A stretch of DNA of 64,000 nucleotides, from positions 63,461,588-63,525,587 of the forward strand of contig NC_089234.1 of assembly GCF_963924675.1 (NCBI RefSeq), written 5' to 3'. A program made the position numbers and the translations under genes. Below are positions 26,701 to 42,200 of the stretch, one piece after another. Position 1 is the first letter of the stretch, and every line of letters begins with the position of its first letter. The notes below the pieces were generated by a model. It had not been told where the DNA came from. It worked only from the letters and a program-made list of their open reading frames with translations, and did not search any database. This DNA is from Phocoena phocoena. Its lineage: Eukaryota; Chordata; Mammalia; Artiodactyla; Phocoenidae.

Positions 26701-29213
26701 AATGATGACACTGCCCACCCCTGTGACGAGAATGGAGCACCCAATAGCATAATTAATATTCTATTTTTGCTGCTATAATATTACAAAAACTTGAGATGAA
26801 ACTTCTTAAGATGTTAGTTACCCAATATCACTTTCTTCTGTCACTCCAGATGGTTAACAATCATTGCTACCAAGGCATCCCTTGAGTAGAGTTGGCTTTA
26901 GGACCTTCCCCCTAAACACAATTACGTATATTAAAATTTTTTTCTATATTTATATGTCCTTTAACAGCCAAATAAGAATACATTTGCTTTCAAATAAGCT
27001 CAAACGCAAAATGATATATTGTAGCAAACAAAATTACACCAGATAATCTTCATGTTGTCACACCAACAAAGTTATAGTGATCCAGTCTTTGTGTGGGAAA
27101 TGCTAAAATGCTTTGTATTCATTGTATTTGTGCCTTTGTCAGATCTTGCGTATTTCCTTCAGTGAATAATGGAAAATTAAACATAATGAGTCTTTAAATT
27201 CAGATATAGGTTTAATAAGCTGCTTAAGTATTGCTATGATATGGATATTTATGTCCACCCCCAATTCAAAAAATAAATCCTAAATCCCAACAATGGTATT
27301 AATAGGTGGGGCCTTTGGGAGGTGATTAGGTCATGAGGGGGAAGCTCTCATGAGTGGGATTAGTGTTCTTATAAAAGAGACCCCACAGAGCTATGCAGCC
27401 CCTTTTACCATGTGAAGACACAAAGAGAGGAGGGATCACCAATCATGCTGGCACCCTGATCTTCAAGTTCCAAACCCCAGAACTGTGAGATATAAATTTC
27501 TGTTGTTTATAAGCCACCCAGTCTGATATTTTCTCATAGCAGTCTAAAAGGAGTAAGACAAGTATTAAACCTGTATAAGACCTTTGAAAACTATAAAAAT
27601 ATTATTAAAAGAAATTAAAGAAGACCTAAACAAATGAAGAGAGATACCATTTTCATGAAAGAGTAATTATTATAATGATGTCAATTTCCCCGAAATTGGT
27701 TTCCAGATTTGATACAATTCCAATCAAAACCCTACCAGAGGGACTTCCCTGGTGGCACAGTGGTTTAAGAAACCACCTGCCAATGCAGGGGATACAGCAT
27801 CGATCCCTGGTCCGGGAAGATCCCACATGCCGCAGAGCAACTAAGCTGGTGCACCACAGCTACTGAGCCCACGCGTCTAGAGCCCGTGCTCCGCAACAAG
27901 AGAAGCCACAGCAATGAGTAGCCCCCGCTCACTGCAACTAGAGAAAGCCCGCGCAGCAACAAAGACCCAACACAGCCAAAAATAAATAAATAAATTCATA
28001 TACATACATATATATATATATATAAAAACTCTACCAGAATTAGTTTTGTTTGGGGGTGGAATTGACAAACTTGTTGCAAAGTTTATATGGAAATGCAAAG
28101 GACCAAGAAGTGACAAGGAACAAAGACAGAGAAAGTGATTTACCAGGTATCAAGATCTACTGTAAAGTTGTAGTAATTAAGATACTCTAGTATTAGTTCA
28201 GTGACAGATAAGGAAATCAATGGAACAAAACAGATCCATATAAATATGGTCACCTGACGTATGATGAAGTTGACACTGCAGTGAAATGCAAAAAAGCAGC
28301 CTTTCAATAAATGGTACTGGATAGACATCCATATGGGAAAAAAAAAAAGAATCTTGATGCCTACTTCACACGAGTGACAAGTTATATTTTAGATCTAACT
28401 ATGAAAGATAATCATTAAGTTTTTAGAAGAAAACACCTTCAAGACCTGGAATAGGTATAATATTCTAAAATAGATTACCAAATTTAATAATCCTAAAGGA
28501 AAAAGTTAAGAAGCTGGAATATATTAAAATTAAGAACTTCTGTTTATCAAAAGCATTAACTAACAAAAGATTGAGTATAAAGGCAATCAATACAGTGGGA
28601 GACATAGCTGCAATATATATAATCGACAAACTATTCTTACCCCAAATATATAAAGAACCTCCTCAAATGAGTAATAAAAGCAAAGTAGAAAACTGGCTGA
28701 AAAAATTAAATAGGCTCAACACAAGACAATATCCAAACAGATGTTGAGCATACGAAAATATGCTCAACATTATGAGTCATCTAGCAAAGTAAAAAAACTT
28801 AAAAGCACTACATGTGTGGGTGGGGTTATAAAACGGTGTAACTGCCATGGAAAACAGTATGAAGTTCCTCAAAAAATTAAAAATAGAACTACCATATGAC
28901 CAAGCAATCCCACTTCTGAATATTTATCCAAAAGAATTGAAAGTAAGGTCTGAAACAGATATTTGCAAACCCATGTTCATTGAATCACACAAAGGAATAT
29001 TATTCAGACTTAAAAAGTAAGGAGGGCTTCCCTGGTGGCACAGTGGTTGAGAGTCCGCCTGCCGATGCAGGGGGCACGGGTTCGTGCCCCGGTCCAGGAA
29101 GATCCCACATGCCATGGAGCGGCTGGGCCCGTGAGCCATGGCCTCTGAGTCTGCGCATCCGGAGCCTGTGCTCCGCAACGGGAGAGGCCACAACAGTGAG
29201 AGGCCCGCGTACC

Positions 29214-29256
<43 letters not shown>

Positions 29257-32200
29257 GGAAATCCTGTCATGTGGCAAATGGATGAACCTTGAGGACATAA
29301 TTCAAAGTGAAATGAGCCCGTCATAAAAAGACAAACACTTTATGATTTTACTTACAAATCATATTCAAAGTCATAGAAACATAAAGTTGAATGGTGTTAG
29401 GGGCTAGGGTCATAGAAAAATAGGGAGTTGGTTTAAGGGGTATAGGGTTTCGGATTTGCAACATGAAAATGTTCTGGAGATCTGTTTCACAACAATGTGA
29501 ATATACATAAAACTACTGAACTGTACACTTAAAAATGGTTAAGATGGTAAATTTTACATTATGTGTTATTTTACCACAATAAAAAAGAGAGGAAAGTCTT
29601 CTTAAAAAAAGCACTACAGACCCAGGAGATTGTCTAAAATGGAAAAGATAGAAAATGTCAAGTGTTGATAAGAATGTAGAGCAACTGGAACACTGGTACA
29701 TTACTCATATGAGAACGTAAAAAAACGATAACCACTTTGGAAAACTATGTGTTAGTATCAACCAAAGCTGCACATATGCATATCCCGCCACCTCAGCAAT
29801 TCCACTTCTAGGTATATAACAAACAGAAATGTATTCTTATATTTCCTAAAGATAACACCACTATTGATGACGACCCAAAACTGGTAAAAACCCAAATGTT
29901 AACCACCAGAAGAATGGCTCAATGAGATGAGAATGATCTACAGTTACAAGCAACATGGCTTAATCTCACAATTATAATGCCGTGAGGAAGACGACAGAAG
30001 ACATATGCAGAAGAATACATATTAGAAGACTGCATTTACATAAAGTTCAAATCAGGCAAGATTAATCAATAATGTTAGAAGGCAGGAGAGTGGTTACTCT
30101 TTAGGGAGTAGCTAGTGACTGGGAGGGTGCAAGAGTACTTCTGTAATATTGACTGCTGGTTACACCAGTGTGTACACTTTAGAAAAATTCTGTGACCTTA
30201 GGGATTTCTGAAGTCTTCTGCATGTATATCACACTAAAATTAAAAGTGTACCTTAACCTAAATTTAAAACAAAAAACAGAAACTGCTTAGTCATTTACTG
30301 GCTCAGGACATTGTAGCAATTTTATTAACCTTTCTATAGTAGCACAGACCTCGGATCTAATAAATATTACCCACTATTTTATGTCTCTTTATTACTGCAT
30401 ACTTGGCTTCTGAGCACAGAACTCAGCTTATGGGAGGCTCTCATCAAATATTTGTTGAACAAACCCACAAAAACTCAGTGTGGTTGCATTTTATGAAAAT
30501 TTCAAAACCAAGTGATACTATTAATAAGATGGAAACTCTCATTTCAGAAACAGATTTTAAGTGACACAAATAGTCTAAATTTTAAAACTTTTGGAGATAA
30601 CCACACTTTTTTGGTAACTGGAACAAGTATTGATTGGTAAGCTATTGAAGCTGGGGCCTCATGACAGACTCACTTTATAAATTTGTTTTATTTTATTTTT
30701 GGCTGCATTGGGTCTTCATTGCTGAGCGCTTACTTTCTCTACTTGCGGCGAGTTGGGGCTACTCTTCGTTGTGGTGCATGGGCTTCTCATTGCAGTGGCT
30801 TCTCTTTGTTTCGGAGCACGGGATCTAGGCACACGGGCTCCGTAGCTGTGGCTCACGGGCTCTAGAGCGCCATGAACGGGCTTAGTTGCTCTGCGGCACG
30901 TGGGATCTTCCTGGACCAGGGCCCTGCATTGGCAGGCAGATTCTTAACCACTGTGCCACCAGGGAAGCCTGACACTCACTTTAGATGGTAAATGATGCAC
31001 CCAAACATCTGAGTAATGTAATGATCATGACTACTGTCCTGTCACTTTTTAATATTTATTCTTATATTACATGCTATGCAATTGTTATATCTGTGAAACA
31101 TCACACATTCTTTTAGGACTTGTGCTAAAATCATAACACAAATTGAATAATGTTGGAATGAAGAATGTTTAAAATAAATGGCTTTTGTAAATACCATCCA
31201 CTTGTCTTTTTTTTTTTAATATGTATCTATTTATTTGGTTGCATCAGGTCTTAGTGGCAGGTGGGCTCCTTAGTTGCGGCCCACCAGCTTCTTAGCTGTG
31301 GCAGGTGGGCTCCTTAGTTTCGGCTCGCACGTGGGATCTAGTTCCTGACTAAGGATCAAACCCAGGCCCCCAGCATTGGGAGTATGGAGTCTTAACCACT
31401 GTGCCACCAGGAAAGTCCCACCATCCACTTGTCTTTTGATATCAGCTTTATTGAAACATAATTTAAATATCACGAAATTCATCCTTTCAAAGTACGCAAT
31501 TCAATGGTTATTTGTACATTCAGAGTTGGCCAACCATTACCACCAATATATAATTTTAGAACATTTTCCTTCTCTGAAAAGAACCCCATTAGCACTCATG
31601 CCAAATTTCTCTCTTTTCTTGGCCACCATTACTCTACTTTGTATTTCTGTAAGTTTTGCTTGTTTGGGACAAAGGATATCCTCTAATATGTGACCTTTTG
31701 TTTCTGGCTTCTTTTACTTAGCATAATGTTCATTCATGTTTATAGTATTTATCAGTACTTCCTTTTTATTGCCAAATAATATTCCATTGCATGGATATTC
31801 AACTTTATGTTTATCCATTCATTGGTTGCCATTTGGATTGTTTCAACTTTTGCTATTATGATTGATGCTGCTATCAACATTCATGTAACAAGTTTTTATA
31901 TAGACACATTTTCATTTCTCTTGGGTATATACCTAGGAGTGGAATTGCCTGGCCATATGGAACTGTGAGTCTTCCAACTTTGCTCTTCTTTCTCAAGATT
32001 ATTCTGGCTACTCTAACATATTTTACTGTTAACTTAAGATAGGACACTCATACATTTAGAGATGATGCTGAGAATGTAAACAGCAGCTGAAATCAAAATG
32101 ACCAGTGATTGGAGATTGGTATGCTCTGAGAATTTATTCCCGTACTTAGTATTTATCCCTGTGACCACTACATTTCAATACTTTGTATCACAGAGAAAAC

Positions 32201-33186
32201 TGAAGTAGGATTTCCACAGGAAAAGCCATTCTCATTAATTAATGTATTAGATACAACTTTTCTGATTAAAATTTGTATTTAAAATCCATTGTATTACTAT
32301 CACTATTTCTCTCCTGAGTTTAAATCGTGCATTTTCTATTTTCTCTAAATTATCATCAAAATTATTTGAGCAAAAGAGTTCTGGGTAGCTATTAAAGCTG
32401 TGTCTAATCAAATCCTCCTATAATTTCTAGAGAAATTAACATCAAAAGCAACTATCAAGGAAAAAAATACTTCTGCAAACTAATTTGGAGAAGGAAATGA
32501 AGACCTTATGCTCTCAATTTTGGAAAGTAGCTGATAAAAAACAGTAAGTTTCTAAAGAGCCTAATCAAACATAAGCTTTTGCACAGCAAAGGAAACCATA
32601 AATAAGATGAAAAGACAATATACGGAATAGAAGATATTTGCAAACAGTGTGACCAACAAGGGATTAATCTCCAAAATATACAAACAGCTCATACAGCTCA
32701 ATAACAACAACAACAAAACCCAAACATGCCAATCACAAAATGCACAGAAGAGCTAAAGACATTTCTCCAAAATGGAATACAGATGGCCAACAGGCACATG
32801 AAAAGATGCTCAACTTTGCAAATTATTAAAGAAATACAAATCAAAACTACAATGAGGTACCACTTCACACCAGTCAGAATAGCCATCATTAAAAAGTCTA
32901 TAAATAATAAATGATGGAGACGTTGTAGAAAAAAGAACCCGCCTACACTGTTGGTGGGAATGTAAATTGGTGTAGCCACTATGAAAAACAGTATGGAACT
33001 TCCTCAGAAAACTAACAGAGTTGCCATATGATCTAGCAATCCCACTCCTGGGCATATAACCAGACAAAACTATAATTCAAAGAGATACATGCACCCCTAT
33101 GTTCATAGCAGCACTATTTACAATAGACAAGACATGGAAACAACTTAAATGTCCATTGACAGATGAATGGATAAAAAAGATGTGAG

Positions 33187-33238
<52 letters not shown>

Positions 33239-36200
33239 GAATACTACTCAGCCATTAAAAAGAATGAAACAATGCCATTTGCAGCAACATGGATGGACGT
33301 AAAGATTACCATACCATGTGAAGTAAGTCAGAAAGAGAAAGACAAATACCATATGATATCACTTATATGTGGAATCTAAAACATGACACAAATGAACTTA
33401 TTTACAAAACAGAAACAGACTCACAGACTTAAATAGACATAAACCCAAATACATAGAGAACAGATTTGTGGTTGTCAAGGGGGAGAGAGGGTGCAGGAGG
33501 GATGGATTGGGAGTTTGGGATTAGGAGAAACAAAAAATGGAAACTATTACATATAGAATAGATAAACAAGGTCCTACTATGTAGCACAGGGAACTATATT
33601 CAATATCTTGTAATAAACCATAATGGAAAAGAATCTGAAAATATATATATATGTATGTATAACTGAATCACTTTGCTGTATACCCAAAACTAACACAACA
33701 TTACACATCAACTATACTCCAATAAAATAAATTAAAAAAAAAAAAGATACACGGTCCAAGAGCTGAAAAATAAAATAATTTTAAAAATAATGGACTTCCC
33801 TGGTGGTCCAGTGCGTAAGACTCTGTGCTCTCACTGCAGGGGCTCCGAGTCTGATCCCTGGTTGGGGAACTAGATCCCACATGCATGCCGCAACTAAGAG
33901 TCCACCTGCCACAACTAAGGATTCTGCATGCTGCAACTAAAGATCCCTTGTGCTACAACTAAGACCCGGCACAGCCAAAATAAATAAATAAGTATTTTAA
34001 AAATAAATACATAAATAAAGTAAAAAAAATAAAAACAGGCCACTGTCAGAAACAATGTAAGAGCAACAAGTAAATCTTTGTATAACCTGAGGAATGAACA
34101 ATGGGGGAATATCTCTTTTCGGTTATACTCAATCTGTGCGGCAATGAATATTCAATGTGTATTGTTTTAGATGTCAGAAATAAATTGATGATATAAATTA
34201 AGTATATGAATTTAGATGAAGCAATTAGTAGCCAGGTCCAAAATACTGTCAGGTTAGCAAGACGTTATTCTGCCTAAACATGATATGCTGCAAATTATAA
34301 TTACCTGGGAAGCTGATCAAATAATACCATAAGTGAAACCCAAAATTGAACGTAAAGGGTCATTTCCATTAATGCAGAAAATATCAGCAATGCATTTTTC
34401 TACTGTGATATTGTTAGGGGCGAATATAAGACACTTGTGAGAGGTTTATATGAATAAGGGTGCAAAGTAGGGTCATACTCTTTTCTGTTTGGAGAGAGTG
34501 GAAAGGCTTCATGGAGGAGACCCTTCTTAAAAGACTGAAAAAGAAAAAAAAAAGAAAAGAAAAGACTGAAAAAGAGTTTGCCACCAGAAAAAAGATAGTA
34601 CAAAGGCAATTCTACAGTCTACAAGGTAAGGGTGTTATTTAAGGAAGAATTCCGCCAATTGTATCCATACCAGATGGCTTCTGTGATTATAAGACTCCAT
34701 TTATTAAATTATTATACATAATTGGTTCTATTTCTGGGATCTCTGACATAAAGATAATGCTTGGTCTGTTTTCAAGATGTAGCTCAAAGGTCAACACCTC
34801 CCCAAAGTCCTTCCTGGAACCTCGTCTCCAAAAGTTACTCTTGGTTCCTCCCTCTTTGTTCCCTCTACATGCCATTTTCAAGGGGCAAGTGACAGGGAAG
34901 TAGTAACTAGCACATGGATAACACGAGGTATGGCCATGCCTTCTTCACCTAAGAAGACATATTATAGACAGGCTGCTGACTTGAGTTACTGAGGAGTGAT
35001 CTTTTGGGGAAAGCTATGTTACTGAGAAGGAGTGTAATCAACAGTTTGAACAGCTGAAGAAAGGTTTTGAGGATCTAGACTTTCTTTGGCAGTTAAGGTA
35101 TTAGTGATCATTGTGATAGTACTTTCAGAGAAGTGGAGACGAAAGATCAGTCTGATGATCATTAGTAAAAGATTTCTTAGCATTTCTATGATGGAGTCCC
35201 CTTGTCCTGGGTTATAAATTGTTTTGCCTTAACAGCCTCTTTATGTATAGCTCTGAAAAGTACATCGTAAACTATTTCTGTTACCCTGGTCTCAATGGAA
35301 CAACCTATTTAAATTCCCCACAGTGAGATCTTAAGGCACGATAGACCAGGATCAAGAGTGATAACCTGGGATATTCTAAATAAACTCTGGTGCTCTAGTG
35401 GGTTTAGGGCCTTTTTTTTTTTTTTTTTTTTGCGTTACGCGGACCTCTCACTCTTGTGACCTCTCCCGTGGCGGAGCACAGGTTCCGGATGCGCAGGCTC
35501 AGCAGCCATGGCTCACGGGCCCAGCTGCTCTGCGGCATGTGGGATCTTCCCGGACCGGGGCACGAACCCTTGTCCCCTGCATTGGCAGGCAGACTCTCAA
35601 CCACTGCGCCACCACAGAAGCCCCTAGGGCCATTTTTTACTAAGGATATAAAAACTGGTGGAGAGAGAAGAAACAAAGTACTCTTGCAATTTATAAGGAG
35701 GTAACTGTAGGTAACAATATTTTTATATTCTTAGGGCATAGAAAGAAGGGTCTCAAAGACCAAGAGCAGTTTCCACTATAGCAGGCAAACTCAGCTTCTA
35801 GCTATAGTATATTTATATAGGTAACAGAAAAAGTAAAGTAGCCTTTTAATTCCCCTGCCTCCAAAATCCAGAGAAAATTAGATATATACATTCTTGCTTT
35901 GCACAAAACGAAAAAATATTCATAATGTCAATGAATGGTATACTGACATTTAATTATCTTCCACTATAATCACTAATTTCCCTTACTGGTATATAGACTT
36001 TGTAATGGTTATTTTGGAAACACAGCATTTTGTTTGTTGGATCAGAATTACTACTACATTTGCTGGTACCTGCAGATATTTGAACATACAAAGGCTAATC
36101 AAACTATTACTTCTGAAAACTAGAATTAAAGGTGAGAATTTAGATCAAATAGACAATGTGATAAAAAAATAAAAAGAAACAAGTGGTATTATAATTGGAA

Positions 36201-39200
36201 GACAATTATTTTTTATACAAAATTCTTTCTAGAAAATTCAAGAGAATCAAAGAAAACTCTACTGGATTTTTAAGGAGAGTAAAACAGGTGGCTCTTTATA
36301 ACTGTTGAGGACTCAACAGCTTTAATATATACCAGCAATAACCAAATAGAGGTTTGGTTTACAGCTTAAATTAAACATAGCTGTAAGGATTATCTTAAGG
36401 GAAATGCATGTAAATAAATCTTAATTAAGCTGTTCCTAGATGGAAGGTTAGACATTAAAAGATTTAAATTCTAGCCACTAATCTACTCCCGATTCTAAGA
36501 TATATTTAGCTTGTTTCTAAAGTTCATATGAAAGATTAAATGAACATTAAGTCATGAAAAAGATTTTTTAGACAACGGAGAGGGAAATGTCCTTCTAAAT
36601 TTAAAACTTTTCTACAAAACCATAGCAAAAAATGCAGTACCAGCCCAGCAACGGTCTAACCTAGTGGGTCAGTGAACAATGTCAACAAAAATGGACATGT
36701 ACATGGGACTTCCCTGGTGGTGCAGTGGTTAAGACTCCAAGCTCCCAATGCAGGGGACCCAGGTTCGATCCCTGGTCAGGGAACTAGATCCCACTTGCAT
36801 GCCGCAACTAAGGAGCCCGCCTGCCACAACTAAGACCGGGTGCAAGCAGATAAATAAATAAATAAATATTTAGGGGGGGAGAAAAAAAAGGACATGTGGA
36901 AAATGAAGTGGATTTTTTTTTTTTGGGCTGCGTTGGGTTTTCGTTGCTGCTCGTGGGCTTTCTCTAGTTGCAGTGAGCAGGGGCTACTCTGTTGCGGTGT
37001 GCGGGCCTCTCGCTGTGGTGGCTTCTTTGGTTGTGGAGCACTGGCTCGTGGCGTGTGGGCTCAGTAGTTGTAGTACACAGGCTTAGTTGCTCCACGGCAT
37101 GTGGGATCTTCCTGGACCAGAGCTCGAACCCGTGTCCCCTGCATTGGCAGGCGGATTCTTAACCACTGTGCCACCAGGTAAGTCCCAAGATATTGACTTT
37201 TTACTTACTAGGTAAACAATGACAAAATAAATTTCACCAGTAGATTAATTTTTTTATAGTAAAAATGTTTTTAACAACAAGAAAAAGATTTATTCTTTAC
37301 TAAGTATTATAAATTAAGAATTTGGGAAGAATCCATCCTTTTTCAGCCTTTTTTTACATTAAGCAATTTCTTTGAAGCCTTTTTTATAATTTCTAATACT
37401 GCATTCAAACAACCCATGAAGAATTGAGCTGTATATTCTATTTCAGTATGCAAAGAGAATCAAAAACTCTTGAGTAGCCTGTGCTCGAAAACAATCCTAT
37501 GTTCATTTAATCAAACTTTCTTCAAATTTAGGAAGTTATAGAATAAAGAGTTTTTACCAGAAGTTTTACTGACTGTCACTCTTCTGCTTAACATGCTTCA
37601 GCAGTTGTCCATAATTTTTAATTGCAATTTTTAACATCCTAGCTCTTAGTTTGGGTATACCCAAAATTGCTAATCATCATCTCAGAGGGTAAAACTAAGA
37701 TAAATTTTGAAAATAATAGACTTTTAAAATTTAATTTTAATTTAATATGGAACTTTAATTTTCTGACTGGATACTTCAAATTAACACTGAATTTAATTTT
37801 AGTTTAAAATTTAATAATTGTATAAACATTATAGAACTATGTTACTTTAAAAAAAGAGCAAATAAAATAATTGTTGTAATACAATCTTAGCTCTAAAGAT
37901 GCAGCAGTGACTAGGGTCCTACATCAGCTCCAATAAAAATCTGGGCTCCACAGAAGGACTTGGTTAGAATCACAGCTAGGAGCAACGTTTATGTCAAGTG
38001 TCGGGTATATTACCAAAGAGAGATCACTTTTGAGCTTATCCATACCCATGTGAGAGAAAAGTAGGGTTAAATTTTCAACACAAATGCTGGTGGCCACCCC
38101 CCCGCGAACAAAACCAAAATCATCCATTTAAATCCGCCTGTATATTATAGTTAATGAACTTCATCCTTTGGGGGTGGTGGTGGTAAGATTAGGTGCATGT
38201 GGGGTGTTCTGGGGAGGTGGTGATAATTTATTTCTTGATCTGGATGGTTTGACTTTGTAAAACTTCAATGTGCTACACAGTTGTGAGTTGTGTACTTTAT
38301 GTATATTATAGCTCAATAAAAAGTTTCCTTAAAAAAAAAAAGTTTCCTTAAAAAATGAACTCTATGGGACTTCCCTGGTGGCCCAGAGGTTAAGAATCCG
38401 CCTGCCAATGCAGGGGACACGAGTTCAAGCCCTGATCCGGGAAGATCCCACATGCCGCGGAGCAACTAAGCCCATGCGCCACAACTACTAAGCCTGCACT
38501 CTAGAGTCTGAGAGCCACAACTACTGAAGCCCGTGCACCTAGATCCTGTGCTCCGCAACAAGAGAAGCCACTGAAATGAGAAGCCCGCTCACCACAACTA
38601 GAGAAATCCCACACGCAGCCAAAAAAAAGAGAACTCTATAAGCAAGCAAGCTAACATAAAAGTAGTTCTAATGGTACATTAGTGGACAGTAGGATTAAGT
38701 GAAGAAAAATGTTTTATAACAAAAGAAAAGCAAGGACAGTGAAAAATGTAAGTCAGTTTAACATCAACTGATAGCATCAACCTCTTGGCTTTTGCCTAAT
38801 TTTGATCACTGAAGTATAAAATGTTTTTTTCACATTAGCAAGATTTTGCAGACAGCAAACAAGTAGCCCAGGACACCAACTACCCCTTTATTATGTTGAC
38901 ATGGTAATACACAAAGAGGTGCCTGATTTGGGCACAGAAATAAGCAGTACCATGGTACAGGGTGAAGACAACCAAGGCAGATACTAGGCAGAAACTTGGA
39001 ACAAAGGAACAAAAAAAGGGAAGTCTTTGAAGATTATATAAATGTGTAAATCCAGGTTAGATAGTTTTAAAACTTTTAGATACTTCAGCTTGCTTTACAC
39101 CTCACCCCAAAAACTCTGGTCACATCACACCCAAATAGGCAATAAAACATTCACTTGTACATACTCATTGCCACACCTGCTCTATTGACTAATAAACGAT

Positions 39201-42200
39201 CCTATGTAGGGAACCCATGAACTGGTGGCCTGGTGTGAATTACTCAGCACGGGAGCCATCTGGGGAAGGCTTACTGTTTGAATTCTTCTCCCAACTCAAA
39301 GGCTCAGTTGGGGTGGGGCAGGGGGGTGGGGTGGGTGGGTAGTATAGGGAGTTAATAGAGCCTACTGTATCCAAGAAACTACATCACCCTTTCCACCAAG
39401 ATCTACTGAATAACAAGGTAACTACTCCCTGACCAGATCCAAAGTGACGGCAGAGAAGAGTCACAAATGTCTGTCAAAAGCTAACAATCAAGGAGGAGTG
39501 TTAATGACCACCTGGCAAAGAAACATTTCCAAGATTAAAACAGTGTTAAGAACAAAGGCAAAACATTGTGAAACTGGCTTAGAAAGTTGTGCTACCCAGT
39601 TATAATTTGTTTTTAGGCTTTCTGTGTGTGACCTAACCCTAACACCTCCCTTCAAGAAAAGGAGGCAAGAGCAGCATGATTAAAGTAAGATAGAGGGAAT
39701 TCCCTGGTGGCACAGCGGTTAAGAATCCGCCTGCCAATGCAGGCAACACGGATTCAATCCCTGGTCCGGGAAGATCCCACATGCCGTGGAGCAACTAAGC
39801 CCGTGCGCCACAACTACTGAAGCCTGTGCGCCTAGAGCCCATGCTCCGCAACAAGAGAAGCCACCGCAATGAGAAGCCCACACACCACAACAAAGAGTAA
39901 CCCCCACTCACTGCAACTAGAGAAAAGCCCATGCACAGCAACGAAGACCCAACGCAGCCAAAAATAAATAAAATAATTAATTTTTTAAAAAGTAGGATAG
40001 AATTCAACTACTATTTCTACACATAAGTCTGCACACAGAGATGAGAAAATGTACATAAAATCACAAGATGCTTGATTTACGTTAATGTTTAATATCAAAT
40101 ACAGGTCAAATGTAAACTATGCAAGATGAAAAATGTAAACTATGCAAGATGAAAAGTAAGTTTGGAGCAATACAATCTACCAGTTGAAGGTTTATTAGAT
40201 TCCTTAGTTTAAAATAATTTACCTTCATTTCCTCTCTCTCCTTTTTCTTCATTCCTCTATTAAGTATCCATATGACTCTTTTTTCTTTTTTAAATGGAGA
40301 GCTCAGCTTTTTTTTTTTTTAAATAAACTTATTTATTTTTGGCTGCGTTGTGTCTTTATTGCTGCACGCAGGCTTCTCATTTTGGTGGCTTCTCTTGTTG
40401 CGGAGCATGGGCTCTAGGTGCACAGGCTTCAGTAGTTGTGGCACATGGGCTCAGTAGATGTGGCTCGCAAACTCTAGAGCACAGGCTCAGTAGTTGTGGC
40501 GCACGGGCTGAGTTGCTCCGCGGCATGTGGGATCTTCCCAGACCAGAGATTGAACCTGTGTCCCCTGCCTTGGCAGGCGGATTCTTAAACCACTGCGCCA
40601 CCAGGGAAGTCCCTCCATATAAGACTTGATTGTGCTAGTGTCATTCAAAATAATAAAGTCCTAAAAACAATGTAGACTATAGAGAAACCTAACCATTTAC
40701 TCTATTTTTTATTTAATCTCGAGAGCTCAAATTTGGGTTGGACAACTTTAGCAGACTATTAGTTCTAATACTTAAAATGGCCCATGTCTCAGGAAAGAGC
40801 TAATAATGTATACCAGAGCAATACTATTTCAAGATATCAATTCCAATTGAAAATATTCAATAACAGTCTTATTTAAGCTCTATATTCATTTACTCAACAG
40901 AAATTTATTGAGTCCTGAATATGTGCTGGGCATTGCTCCAGGCACAAGCAACATAACTTGGAAATTTTGCAACAAATAAACTTCGATTAACATTATGATT
41001 TTTCTAACACATATAATCATTTATGAGGCCTATTTTTTTCACAGATACACAGAATTAATTCTTGGTTTTGATATCAAGATTATTCTTTTGCCGGGCTTCC
41101 CTGGGGGTCCCGTGGCTAACACTGCGCTCCCAATGCAGCGGGCCTGGGTTCGATCCCTGGTCAAGGAAGTAGATCCCACATGCTGCAACTAAAGATCCCG
41201 CATAAATAAATAAACAAACAAACATATAAAAAGATGGGGCTTCCCTGGTGGCGCAGTGATTAAGAATCTGCCTGCCAATGCAGGGGACAGGGGTTTGAGC
41301 CCTGGTCTGGGAAGATACCACATGCCGCAGAGCAACTAAGCCCGTGTGCCACAACTACTGAAGGCTGCGTGCCTAGAGCCTGTGCTCCACAACAAGAGAA
41401 GCCACTGCAATGAGAAGCCCGCGCACCCAACGAAGAGTAGCCCCAGGTCGACGCAACTAAAGAAAGCCCGTGTGCAGTAACAAAGACCCAATGCAACGAA
41501 AAATAAATAAATTAATTTAAAAAAAGATTATTTTGCATTGTCATTAGTAGATATCAAAATCTGCATAAGTTCTTAGCAACTATACTTTATTTCAGTCTTG
41601 TCTCTGAATTGTTTTTGTATTTGTGAAAAGAGCCAGATTCTGAAAGAAAAATTGTAAAAGGTAAAGAAAGTAATTTTGCTATAGCTGCTTCATGGAAAAT
41701 GCTATATATCTTTTACATACCTAGCAACTCTTAAGAAGACTTAAGCCATTAATAGGACTTAAACTGCCAAAATCTTTAAGCTGCAGATTTCATATTTGTC
41801 TTCATAGAAAAAACAGAAGTATTGATATATATCAAAACTCGATCAGTGTAATTATTATTATGCTAGAGAAGGTTTGAACGGCGGGAAGAATCACCCAAAA
41901 TTCTACCACTTAACCCAGCCACCTTGCTCTTTTGGGTCACTTACTCAAGAGGAAGCCAGCTGCCATAAACATATTTTCACCCTTTGCTACTTAAAGGCAA
42001 ATAAGTAAAATATTCAGAAATATCTAACAGATACAGATTAACAAACCTATGTAAACTATCAGTGCCAAATATTGGGAGCCAATCCCTACCACTTATTTCA
42101 GCAAATATGCAAGGTTGTACGTGGGGGAAAACACAAAAGAACAGTAACCATACCGTTAAGAAATACATAAGGGGGGCGGGGGGGGGGAAGCAGGAAAATT

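Larger units (their letters stand above)
27575..29585 (+). mobile_element. L1 fragment (ORF2 end to 3' UTR) with two nested SINEs
   Basis: Decayed L1: caattccaatcaaaacccta, tcaatggaacaaaacagatc, taaatggtactggatagaca, accatatgaccaagcaatcc, ending ttttaccacaataaaaaaga. SINEs sit at 27739-28023 and 29024-29247. Confidence 0.8.

Noticed and set aside
27232..27560. Possible endogenous retrovirus provirus
   Set aside because: Only a solo MaLR LTR with its 5-bp duplication is present; no internal coding sequence lies beside it.
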